Assembly (NCBI GenBank): GCA_041660205.1
Contig: JBAZWT010000008.1
Location: 1-61,433 of the forward strand
Direction: 5' to 3'
Length of the DNA: 61,433 nt
Origin: Candidatus Babeliales bacterium
GTDB lineage: Bacteria > Babelota > Babeliae > Babelales > Chromulinivoraceae
Shown here: in pieces, positions 43,866 through 51,794 of the stretch
How the letters are laid out: each line of letters starts with the position of its first letter
Numbering within the stretch: position 1 is the first letter of the stretch
Made by a program: the position numbers and the translations under genes
Notes under the pieces: generated by a model
Told to the model about the DNA's origin: nothing
Seen by the model: only the letters and a program-made list of their open reading frames with translations
Database searches by the model: none

Positions 43866-43957
43866 GTCCTCCAGCCGTCGCCTTTGGCTATCGCGGACGC
43901 AGTCGGGCTCGCCGTGTCCGGCGAAGCTAAAAGCGAAGCCTGAAACCCGGGGATCCA
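43866..43957 (+). repeat. Element A nested in element C
   Basis: Ends CGTCCT and CCCGGGGATCCA resemble split C halves. Inside are two A modules: CAGCCGTCGCCTTTGGCTAT C-rich arm, and CCGTGTCCGGCGAAGCTAAAAGCGAAGCCTG in two adjoining parts. The uninterrupted AGCT-AAAAGCG joint here is the reference for the interrupted copy at 44300/44364. Confidence 0.65.
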
Positions 43958-43992
43958 TGTGTTGAAGAAAATTACTAAAATCTGTTTTCAAG

Positions 43993-44054
43993 TCATACCC
44001 AGGAGTTAGCTCGTATGCGCCATGGGCAAATACGAGTATTAACTCCGACTCAAG
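43993..44054 (+). repeat. Repeat D2
   Basis: CATACCCAGGAGTTAGCTCG, TATGCGCC, a very short middle, then ACGAGTATTAACTCCGACTC and AAG. Shortest copy. Confidence 0.7.
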
Positions 44055-44070
44055 AATCCAAGTTATTATG

Positions 44071-44160
44071 GCATACCCAGGAATTAGGGAGTATGAGCCG
44101 ATAATTCCTACGAAGCCTTGTCGAAGTAGGATAGGCGAATGCGAGCATTAATTCCGACGA
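44071..44160 (+). repeat. Repeat D3
   Basis: CATACCCAGGAATTAGGGAG, TATGAGCC, middle hairpin CCTACGAAGCC-TTG-TCGAAGTAGG, then GCGAGCATTAATTCCGACGA. Confidence 0.7.
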
Positions 44161-44281
44161 GATTACCCAAAGAAACCTCTTTGGGTCGCATGATTTCAAA
44201 GTATGTGCGAAACCATACTTTGATGCCTGGCCTGGCATGAAGGCCAAACAAAAGAATAATTGAAAAATAAAGATGATATGT

Positions 44282-44390
44282 GGCCGTGCCCGGCGTAGCT
44301 ACAAGATCTCTCGATACTTTTTGCTAGCGCAAAAAACTCGAGATGAACGACAACTAGGAAAGAAAAAGCGAAGCCTGGGTGACCGACTCG
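44282..44390 (+). repeat. Element B inserted in element A
   Basis: A begins GTGCCCGGCGTAGCT (to 44300) and resumes AAAAGCGAAGCCTGGGT (from 44364). The 63 bases between are a B-type element: CTCTCGATAC, hairpin TTTTTGCTAGCGCAAAAAA, CTCGAGATGAACGAC. Confidence 0.75.
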
Positions 44391-44654
44391 TACAAAATTC
44401 ATAGGGAGGGGAATTAGTTGTTATAGGAAAGGAGAATATGATGTAAGCTTGGCAAGTCGATATGTACTTACTAGAATTTGCTTTAAAAAAATCAATATAC
44501 AGAATTTATTTTTTTAGTAGTATTCATGCGTTAATGCAGTTTAGAGTTTTAAAAGTTTGAAGGTTTTATGATTAAATAAGTTTTAAAAATTAAGTGTTTT
44601 ATAGCAAAAATTGTATAACAAAATAAAAACTAATAACAAAAAAGAGTGAGTAGC

Positions 44655-45839
44655 ATGAAGTTAATTTCAAAATTTTCTTTTATATTTTTAACAATCTTTC
44701 AGTCTTTAAATCTTTTTGGTCAACCATCTTGCTCTCAAGATGATCCTCTGCTTGTCATTACTATCATGGTGAAAAATGAAGCAGACGTTATGGAAAGAAC
44801 GTTGCTTCCATACCTCGATGCTGGCCTGCAACATTTTCTCGTTTTAGATACTGGTTCAACCGATGAAACCGTAGAAGTAACCAAACAACTTTTTGAGTCT
44901 TACGATGTGCATGGATTTGTGGTTGAACAACCGTTTGTTGATTTTGCAACTTCACGAAATTATGCCATTGATTGCAGTGAAGAACTGTTTCCAAAAGCAA
45001 CATTCTTTTTAATGATTGACGCTGAATGGTACTTAAACGATGTGCCAGGTTTGATTAATTTTTGTAAACTTTTCAGACATTTTCCTGAGACTGCATATTT
45101 AATGTGTCTTCATAATAATCACTTTTCTAAAAATTATTTGTGTCGGTTGTGGAAACCGAATCACGGCATTCGATTTGAAGGCGTGGTTCATGAGTATTTA
45201 AATAAAATAGGATATATAACTGTTCCTGAAACTATTTATTTTAATTGGGATCCAACACAGCGTGGTATTGATAAAACAAATAAACGTTTTTATCGAGATA
45301 TCGAGTTGCTTTTGAAAGAGCATGAAAAACATCCAGAAGATCCAAGAACTCTTTTTTACTTGGGTCAATCTTATGCATGTACCAATGATTATGCAAACGC
45401 AGCTATTTGGTACCAAAAACGATCTGAAAGATCTGTTTGGGATCAGGAAGATTTTATGACCTGGTACAGACTTGGTGATGCACACGATCAGTTGGGCAAC
45501 TGGAATCAAGCTCTGTTTTATTATCTTAAAGCATATGATATGAGACCGAGTCGTATTGAACCTCTGATGAAAATTGCAAATTATTATTTAAAAGTTCTTG
45601 ATTTTGCAAAAGCATTTTATTTTTCAAAGCTTGCGGTTGATACTCCGGTAACGACTGATACGTTGTTTGTTGAAAACATTGCATATAATTTTGATCGATA
45701 CAACCTACTGGGAATTGCTGCATGGTATGTTGGGGAGTATGAAGTTGGTGAAAAAGCAGTTTTACAGGCATTGAAGCACTCGCCTGATGCTACACACTTG
45801 CTTTTTAATCTGTCTTTGTATGAAGGTAGAAAAAATTAA
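44655..45839 (+). CDS. Exported GT2 glycosyltransferase with TPR repeats
   Basis: Family 2 (GT-A) glycosyltransferase. ATG 44655 gives a signal or anchor segment (KFSFIFLTIFQSLNLFG), then LLVITIMVKNEADVMERTLL, FLVLDTGSTDET and the metal-site region LMIDAEWYL (about residue 118), followed by GIRFEGVVHEYL. The C-terminal half has TPR-like repeats (TLFYLGQSYACTNDYANAAIWY; YRLGDAHDQLGNWNQALFYYLKAYD). 394 residues. Similar to SunS/TPR-type glycosyltransferases that modify peptides. Lies just ahead of the barrel/collagen island; glycosylation of collagen-type threonines is a tempting inference. Confidence 0.85.
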   Translation: MKLISKFSFIFLTIFQSLNLFGQPSCSQDDPLLVITIMVKNEADVMERTLLPYLDAGLQHFLVLDTGSTDETVEVTKQLFESYDVHGFVVEQPFVDFATSRNYAIDCSEELFPKATFFLMIDAEWYLNDVPGLINFCKLFRHFPETAYLMCLHNNHFSKNYLCRLWKPNHGIRFEGVVHEYLNKIGYITVPETIYFNWDPTQRGIDKTNKRFYRDIELLLKEHEKHPEDPRTLFYLGQSYACTNDYANAAIWYQKRSERSVWDQEDFMTWYRLGDAHDQLGNWNQALFYYLKAYDMRPSRIEPLMKIANYYLKVLDFAKAFYFSKLAVDTPVTTDTLFVENIAYNFDRYNLLGIAAWYVGEYEVGEKAVLQALKHSPDATHLLFNLSLYEGRKN

Positions 45840-45916
45840 TATTTTATGAATCAGCAAAAAAGGAGACCTTTTGTTTTAAGGATTTAAAATCCTATTTGAT
45901 ACTTCAGCGAAGAGAT

Positions 45917-45961
45917 TAAGAAAAATTATTATTTTGTGACCACGTAAAAAAGGAGACCAGG
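45917..45961 (+). promoter_or_regulatory. Shared leader of barrel gene B
   Basis: AAGAAAAATTATTATTTTGT, GACCACGTAAAAAAGGAGACC, CAGG before ATG. The same sequence (one extra A) precedes barrel gene C at 51749-51794. A related AAAAAAGGAGACC precedes the NlpC gene, and a decayed copy is at 45856-45871. Confidence 0.6.
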
Positions 45962-47764
45962 ATGAAGTCTAAAATTCTAAAACTGTATCTAATACTCATG
46001 AGCGCAATGGCTTACGGGGACTGTTGTGTAACAGATTGTTGTCAGCCGGTTGAGTGTGACACACCTTGTTCAATTTCCAAAAACACATGGTTACCTCGTT
46101 CATTTGTATCATATCAAACACACGATCTTTTTCAGGAGCAGTATGCTTACGGGCAGGATTTTGAAGACAGCGAGCACAAGCTTAACATTTCTTTTTTCAC
46201 TGAATATATGCAAAATTTTGGTGCAAAATGTGGCTCATGTAAAAATTTAGGATCTATGCCATTTTGGTCAGGAACAAACCAAATGACCATTGGTAACAAC
46301 GATGGAAAAGCTGATGTTGATGCATACCAACTTGGTATGGGTAACGTCGTAGCTAATGCAGATGGTATTGCAGGAGTTATTCAGTTAAATCCAAAAATAC
46401 AACACGCTGGTACTGACATGAGTCTTTACTATGTGCATAGCAAGCAGGAACGTAGCTTTTACTTCAAAGTGCATGCTCCACTTGGTGCAATGATCATAAC
46501 ACCACAGCTTAAAGAGCTACTGGTTGCAGAGTCGAATGATCATCTTAGCTTTACACAAATGACAGCAGCTCCATCTCCATCAGAAATCACGTATCAATTC
46601 ACTGAATATCCAACACCGTCTCGTCGCCCGGACACAGTTTCTGACTATTTCTTTGGTGGAAAAACAGGTAACGCTTTAGAGGGTAATCAAGAAAAACCAA
46701 TTCATTTACGTAGAGCTCGTATTGCTGCGTGTAAACAAACGATAGTACGTTTAGGTGATATCACAACAGCTATTGGTTACAATGCATACATGAGTGAAAA
46801 AGGTTTCTTTGGCCTAGGCGCTAAAGTATCAATGCCAACAGGTAACGTTCCAACAGCTGCTTATATGCTTGAGCCAATTTTTGGTAGAGCTGGCGCATGG
46901 GGCGTTGGTGGTGAAGTTTTAGGATCGTTCAGAGTCTGGGAAAACTGTGATGCAACAAGAAATGTAACTGTTGCTTTTCAGGGTGAAGTGCTTCATCTGT
47001 TTCAGGGTAGAACTCCAAACTTTAGAACGTTTGATTTAAAACAAAACGGACCTGGTTCTAAATATTTATTAGTGCAACATTATGCATCTCAATATAGCAA
47101 TCTAAATCCGAACACTGACGTTATTGAGCCACAAAGAATACACCCAGTTGCTAACTTAACAACGCTTCCAGTTATTTCAAAAATAGCTGTTGAAGGTTCG
47201 TTTGCAGTTGCTCTTGACTACCATTTTGATAATTGGAATGCTTCTCTTGGTGGTGAATTCTGGGGTCGTTCACGAGAAAAATTACAAATTGATATAGCTT
47301 CAGCGATAGACCAGCGACTACCAAATCTTAATAATTACGCAGTTTTAGGTCGTCAAGTAAGTGCATACCGTATTGATGAGCAACCAGCATCTCCAGCAAC
47401 TGCTGTACCAGTTCGTACATTCTATTGCGAACCTTTAGCAAGAATTAATAAATCTCAAGATGCTGTGCAATTGGTTGGCTCAGTACCAACCGTAACAGCA
47501 CCTACAGTGCTTCCTGATGGAATTAAAGATGCGCGTCTTTCAGAAAACCGTATTCCTGCAGACTTGTGTGAAGCGCTTGATATCGGTGCTGCACAAGCAT
47601 CACGTGCGTTTACTGGAAAAGTCTTTGGTCAAGCTGGATACACATGGACAGAGCATTATCATATGCCGTCACTTGCTGTTATCGGTAGTGTAGAACTTAC
47701 AGGTAAAACAAATAATGCAGTGCAACTATGGAGCGTTGGGCTTCAAGGTTCTTTAAATTTCTAA
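45962..47764 (+). CDS. Large outer-membrane barrel protein, paralogue B
   Basis: 600 residues and close to paralogues A and C throughout: signal peptide, DCCVTDCCQPVECDTPCS, CGSCKNLGSMPFWSGTNQM (near residue 85), NNDGKADVDAYQLGMGNV, GDITTAIGYNAYMSEKGFFG, ending LWSVGLQGSLNF. It lies 30 bases ahead of collagen-like gene 1, so they probably share a transcript. Differences from A are concentrated in the external-looking variable loops (around residues 185-225 and 470-515). Proposed role: barrel anchoring or exporting the adjacent fibre protein. Confidence 0.78.
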   Translation: MKSKILKLYLILMSAMAYGDCCVTDCCQPVECDTPCSISKNTWLPRSFVSYQTHDLFQEQYAYGQDFEDSEHKLNISFFTEYMQNFGAKCGSCKNLGSMPFWSGTNQMTIGNNDGKADVDAYQLGMGNVVANADGIAGVIQLNPKIQHAGTDMSLYYVHSKQERSFYFKVHAPLGAMIITPQLKELLVAESNDHLSFTQMTAAPSPSEITYQFTEYPTPSRRPDTVSDYFFGGKTGNALEGNQEKPIHLRRARIAACKQTIVRLGDITTAIGYNAYMSEKGFFGLGAKVSMPTGNVPTAAYMLEPIFGRAGAWGVGGEVLGSFRVWENCDATRNVTVAFQGEVLHLFQGRTPNFRTFDLKQNGPGSKYLLVQHYASQYSNLNPNTDVIEPQRIHPVANLTTLPVISKIAVEGSFAVALDYHFDNWNASLGGEFWGRSREKLQIDIASAIDQRLPNLNNYAVLGRQVSAYRIDEQPASPATAVPVRTFYCEPLARINKSQDAVQLVGSVPTVTAPTVLPDGIKDARLSENRIPADLCEALDIGAAQASRAFTGKVFGQAGYTWTEHYHMPSLAVIGSVELTGKTNNAVQLWSVGLQGSLNF

Positions 47765-47794
47765 GTTTGATGGTCAATAATTAAAAGGAAATAT

Positions 47795-49552
47795 ATGACG
47801 ATAAGAAAAATAAATAGTTACGTAGTACTTTCGACACTCGTCGGGTGCTTGGTAACTATGGATGCTTTGGGAGCAGCCCAACAAAGTAAAAGTTCATTAG
47901 ATGTTAAGCGTAGTGGAGCTGAAGTTTGGTTTCCAAGCACACCGGATGCTGCTGCAGCTGTTCAAGTATCTGGTGGAACTACAGCAAGCAATATTGGAGC
48001 TACGGGTTTAACTGGTTTAACTGGTGCAACTGGTTTAACTGGTTCTACAGGCTCAACAGGTTCTACAGGTTCTACTGGCTCTACTGGTGCAACTGGTGAC
48101 ACAGGTTCAACAGGATCTACTGGTTCTACAGGCTCTACAGGTTCTACAGGCTCAACTGGAGCAACTGGTGACACAGGATCTACGGGATCTACAGGTTCTA
48201 CAGGATCTACTGGTTCAACTGGTGCAACTGGTGACACTGGATTAACAGGAGCAACTGGCGACACAGGATCTACTGGGTCTACAGGATCTACAGGTTCTAC
48301 TGGCGCAACTGGTGATACAGGACTAACTGGAGCAACTGGCGATACAGGATCTACTGGTTTAACTGGTTCTACAGGTTCTACGGGTGACACTGGATTAACA
48401 GGTGCTACTGGATCTACTGGTTCAACAGGTTCTACAGGTTCTACTGGTGCAACTGGTGACACTGGATTAACAGGAGCAACTGGCGACACAGGATCTACTG
48501 GGTCTACAGGATCTACAGGTTCTACAGGTGCAACTGGTGACACAGGATTAACAGGTGCAACTGGTGCTACTGGATCTACTGGTTCAACTGGTTCTACAGG
48601 TTCTACGGGTGACACTGGACTAACTGGAGCAACTGGCGATACAGGATTTACTGGGTCAACAGGTTCTACTGGTGCAACTGGTGATACAGGACTAACAGGT
48701 GCAACTGGTGACACAGGATCTACTGGTTCAACAGGTTCTACTGGTGCAACTGGTGATACAGGACTAACAGGTGCAACTGGTGACACAGGATCTACTGGTT
48801 CAACAGGTTCTACTGGTGCAACTGGTGACACTGGATTAACAGGAGCAACTGGCGACACAGGATCTACTGGGTCTACAGGATCTACTGGTGCTACTGGCTC
48901 TACTGGCTCTACTGGACTTACTGGCGCAACAGGTGTAACTGGTGAAAGTATTGCTGGTGCAACAGGTTCTACTGGACTAACTGGAGCAACGGGTGAAACT
49001 GGTGCAACAGGTGTAACTGGTGAAAGTATTGCTGGTGCTACTGGACTTACTGGTGCTACTGGATCAACTGGTTCTACTGGTGCAACTGGCGACACAGGGT
49101 CTACTGGTGCAACTGGTGCTACTGGCGCAACTGGTGCTACAGGTGCTGCCGCTATTGGGACTTATGCATGGTTTGCTTCCACTGCGATTCAGACAGCTTC
49201 AGCAGGTTCATTGGTTGCGTTTGATTCATTACCTACGCCCGTTTCTAATCTTATTACCGCTGATGTTACTTTTAAAACATTTACTGTGACAAACGCTGGA
49301 ACGTATAAAATTAAAGTTTTCCTTGCTCCTGTTGCTACGACAACTAATTTTGAGATTTTAATAAGTGGTGCGTCTCTTGTCCCACCACTCTCTGATCCGA
49401 TTACGGCACAATCTGTACCTCATATTGCTGAAGTTATTGTAGTTCTTACTGCTGGCCAAACTATAGAAGTGAAATCTATTGACGCTTTAAACCTTACACC
49501 TAGTAAATATGGATTTTATTCTGCTTCAATAACGATTGTTCGAGTCGGTTAA
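47795..49552 (+). CDS. Collagen-like protein 1
   Basis: 585 residues. Signal peptide (KINSYVVLSTLVGCLVTMDA), a short globular stretch, then about 128 Gly-X-Thr triplets (about 47996-49147; STG, ATG, DTG, LTG), and a C-terminal beta-rich head (TYAWFASTAIQT ... YGFYSASITIVRVG) like the BclA/C1q-type trimer heads of bacterial collagens. There is no proline in the triplet region. Two GESIAG interruptions break the register near the end. A 72-base repeat unit occurs three times in tandem from 48671. Secreted or surface-attached, likely trimeric; directly downstream of barrel B. Confidence 0.9.
   Translation: MTIRKINSYVVLSTLVGCLVTMDALGAAQQSKSSLDVKRSGAEVWFPSTPDAAAAVQVSGGTTASNIGATGLTGLTGATGLTGSTGSTGSTGSTGSTGATGDTGSTGSTGSTGSTGSTGSTGATGDTGSTGSTGSTGSTGSTGATGDTGLTGATGDTGSTGSTGSTGSTGATGDTGLTGATGDTGSTGLTGSTGSTGDTGLTGATGSTGSTGSTGSTGATGDTGLTGATGDTGSTGSTGSTGSTGATGDTGLTGATGATGSTGSTGSTGSTGDTGLTGATGDTGFTGSTGSTGATGDTGLTGATGDTGSTGSTGSTGATGDTGLTGATGDTGSTGSTGSTGATGDTGLTGATGDTGSTGSTGSTGATGSTGSTGLTGATGVTGESIAGATGSTGLTGATGETGATGVTGESIAGATGLTGATGSTGSTGATGDTGSTGATGATGATGATGAAAIGTYAWFASTAIQTASAGSLVAFDSLPTPVSNLITADVTFKTFTVTNAGTYKIKVFLAPVATTTNFEILISGASLVPPLSDPITAQSVPHIAEVIVVLTAGQTIEVKSIDALNLTPSKYGFYSASITIVRVG
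48671..48886 (+). repeat. 72-base tandem repeats in collagen gene 1
   Basis: Units start at 48671, 48743 and 48815. The first two are identical and the third differs by several silent changes. Each encodes eight Gly-X-Thr triplets. Confidence 0.85.
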
Positions 49553-49562
49553 AGTAATGATA

Positions 49563-49622
49563 AAAACAAGGGCCAAAGATTGCATAGATTTTAGTAATAA
49601 AATCAAATCTTTGGTCCTTGTT
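49563..49622 (+). terminator. Terminator after collagen gene 1
   Basis: Stem AACAAGGGCCAAAGATT / AATCTTTGGTCCTTGTT with a larger loop, then TGTTGTG. Confidence 0.75.
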
Positions 49623-49716
49623 GTGCAACGTAGGACACGGGTCATAAAACTTGAAAATAAGCAGTTTGGTTTTGAAAAAAATTGAACAAGCATCTCAGTA
49701 AAAAATTAGGAAAAGT

Positions 49717-51609
49717 ATGTTTGTATTGCATTTGACTGTTAAGTCCACCATGAATGTAGTGGTGAAAAAAATAAAAAATTATATTGCATTGTCGATGCTT
49801 ATTTCTTGCGTCGGTAGTATGAATGCTCAAGGAGATGATCATAATAGAAATAAAAAAGCTTCAAAATCTACTCAAGCGGCAGCGTTAGTTAAGCGATCAG
49901 CTTCTGCTGAAAATGATTATCCAAACACGGATGATGTACTTGCGTTTGTGACAGTTGAGTCTGCTTCTGGAGTTACTGGTAATACAGGTGCTACGGGAGC
50001 AACTGGAGCTACTGGTACAAGTGCCAGAGGTGCTACTGGTGACACAGGGCTTACAGGTTTAACAGGTTCAACTGGATCTACGGGATCAATAGGCGCTACA
50101 GGTTCAACAGGAGATACAGGCTCTACTGGCTCTACTGGCTCTACTGGTTTAACAGGTGTAGGCACAATAGGTTCTACTGGTTCTACTGGATCAACTGGTT
50201 CTACCGGATCAACAGGTGCTACAGGGTCAACAGGTTCTACAGGTGATATTGGTGCTACTGGTTCTACAGGATCAACAGGTGCTACCGGATCAATTGGCTC
50301 TACAGGTGCTACTGGTTCTACAGGTGACACAGGATTAACGGGTGATACCGGTGCTACTGGTTCAACAGGGTCTACTGGTTCTATAGGTTCAACAGGTTCT
50401 ATAGGTGCAACAGGTGACACTGGGTTAACTGGCGATATCGGTGCTACTGGTTCAACAGGATCAACTGGTTCTATAGGTGTTACTGGTTCTACAGGATCAA
50501 CAGGTGCTACCGGATCAATTGGCTCTACAGGTGCTACTGGTTCTACAGGTGACACAGGATTAACGGGTGATACCGGTGCTACTGGTTCCACAGGGTCTAC
50601 TGGTTCTATAGGTTCAACTGGTTCTATAGGTGCTACTGGTGATACTGGATTAACTGGCTATACCGGTGCTACTGGTTCAACTGGTTCAACAATTCTTGGA
50701 GTTACAGGTGACACTGGGTTAACTGGTGATACTGGTGCAACTGGTTCTACAGGATCAACTGGTGCTACTGGTGCAACTGGTGCTACTGGTGCAACTGGTG
50801 ATACTGGTTCAACAGGATCAACAATTCTTGGAGTTACTGGAGACACTGGGTTAACTGGTGATACTGGTGCTACTGGATCAACAGGATCAACAGGTTCTAT
50901 AGGTGCTACTGGTGCTACTGGTGCTACTGGAGACACAGGACTTACGGGTGACACTGGTTCAACAGGATTAACTGGTTCTATAGGTGCTACTGGTGACACA
51001 GGATTAACAGGCGATACTGGTGCAACTGGAAGTACAGGCACAAGTGCCATAGGTGCTACTGGTGCTACTGGAGACACTGGGTTAACTGGTGACACTGGTG
51101 CTACAGGATCAACTGGTGTAACAATTATTGGAGTTACAGGAGCTACTGGAGACACAGGACTTACAGGTGCTACAGGTGCTACAGGTGCTACAGGTGCAAC
51201 TGGTCTTGCATTTTCAAGTACTTATGCATGGTTAGCTGATAATGCTACAAGTCAAAATCTTAATATCGGCGATTTAGTTAATTTTACAACAAATATTGAT
51301 GTTAGCACTCCTGGTCAATTTACTGTTACTCCTAATTCTGTAGAAGTATTAGTTGCTGGAACCTATGAAATCACCGTGTTTATTGCTGGTTTTGATGATT
51401 TGAGTCCTAGTCGTTTTACAATTCTAGTTAATGGAGGTAATATAGGCTTTGACGATTTGGTTACTGAGGCCGTGCCACATATTATTAATTGTATAGTACC
51501 TCTTGCTGTTAATGATGTGATTTCGATATTTGCTGGCGCTGCAGGAACAATTTCGCCAAACAACTACGGGTATTATGGTGCGGCAATGACGATTGTAAAA
51601 ATAAATTAA
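49717..51609 (+). CDS. Collagen-like protein 2
   Basis: 630 residues; ATG 49717 (AGGA upstream) or in-frame ATG 49750. Signal segment KIKNYIALSMLISCVGSMNA is nearly the one used by the beta-helix gene. About 135 Gly-X-Thr triplets (49975-51205), again without proline, with several interruptions (GTSARG, GVGTIG, GSTILG twice, GTSAIG, GVTIIG). The C-terminal head (TYAWLADNATSQN ... YGYYGAAMTIVKIN) is homologous to that of protein 1. A ~140-base block is repeated at 225-base spacing (50260 and 50485). Sits between barrel genes B and C with its own terminator. Confidence 0.9.
   Translation: MFVLHLTVKSTMNVVVKKIKNYIALSMLISCVGSMNAQGDDHNRNKKASKSTQAAALVKRSASAENDYPNTDDVLAFVTVESASGVTGNTGATGATGATGTSARGATGDTGLTGLTGSTGSTGSIGATGSTGDTGSTGSTGSTGLTGVGTIGSTGSTGSTGSTGSTGATGSTGSTGDIGATGSTGSTGATGSIGSTGATGSTGDTGLTGDTGATGSTGSTGSIGSTGSIGATGDTGLTGDIGATGSTGSTGSIGVTGSTGSTGATGSIGSTGATGSTGDTGLTGDTGATGSTGSTGSIGSTGSIGATGDTGLTGYTGATGSTGSTILGVTGDTGLTGDTGATGSTGSTGATGATGATGATGDTGSTGSTILGVTGDTGLTGDTGATGSTGSTGSIGATGATGATGDTGLTGDTGSTGLTGSIGATGDTGLTGDTGATGSTGTSAIGATGATGDTGLTGDTGATGSTGVTIIGVTGATGDTGLTGATGATGATGATGLAFSSTYAWLADNATSQNLNIGDLVNFTTNIDVSTPGQFTVTPNSVEVLVAGTYEITVFIAGFDDLSPSRFTILVNGGNIGFDDLVTEAVPHIINCIVPLAVNDVISIFAGAAGTISPNNYGYYGAAMTIVKIN
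50260..50625 (+). repeat. 225-base-spaced duplication in collagen gene 2
   Basis: About 140 bases from 50260 match those from 50485 almost exactly, including the rarer GATGSIGST triplets. Both copies are in frame. Confidence 0.75.
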
Positions 51610-51640
51610 AACATTATTGAACTTAAAATATTTTTAAGAA

Positions 51641-51686
51641 AGATGAGGGTTGGAAAGTAAAATTTCCAGCCCTCATTGTTTTTATT
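51641..51686 (+). terminator. Terminator after collagen gene 2
   Basis: Stem GATGAGGGTTGGAAA / TTTCCAGCCCTCATT (G-U tolerant), then a T run. Confidence 0.9.
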
Positions 51687-51748
51687 TGTGAATTATTTTC
51701 TGGTTAAAATTGATATACATTTGCATTTTAAATTTTTTTTTATGAGAG

Positions 51749-51794
51749 TAAGAAAAATTATTATTTTGTGACCACGTAAAAAAAGGAGACCAGG
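51749..51794 (+). promoter_or_regulatory. Shared leader of barrel gene C
   Basis: Same leader as at 45917-45961 with one extra A before GGAGACC. Confidence 0.6.

Larger units (their letters stand above)
43436..44654. other. 1.2 kb gene-free region packed with repeats
   Basis: No convincing gene. It holds three copies of repeat D, nested A/B/C elements, and several simple hairpins: CTGTGCC...GGCACAG (43489-43509), CAAAGTATG-TGCGAAAC-CATACTTTG (44199-44224). An inverse-related pair GCATTCGCCTATTCTGCTTCG (43594-43614) matches, in reverse, CGAAGTAGGATAGGCGAATG in D3. It separates the NlpC gene from the surface-fibre island. The final ~200 bases before the glycosyltransferase are plain AT-rich sequence. 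Confidence 0.7.

Noticed and set aside
43683..44160. Integron attC-like sites
   Set aside because: Repeat D has fixed ends and variable middles, but I could not match the attC consensus boxes (GTTRRRY / RYYYAAC) in the correct places, and no integrase is in the window.
44050..44402. Two short minus-strand frames in the repeat region
   Set aside because: They run through repeats D, A and B, with no signal peptide or ribosome binding site.
45845..45916. Possible small gene between glycosyltransferase and barrel B
   Set aside because: Contains only a stray GGAGACC leader copy and a short palindrome AGGATTTAAAATCCT; no frame of useful length.
48000..51200. CRISPR array
   Set aside because: Regular repeats are in-frame coding triplets with no unique spacers and no cas genes nearby.
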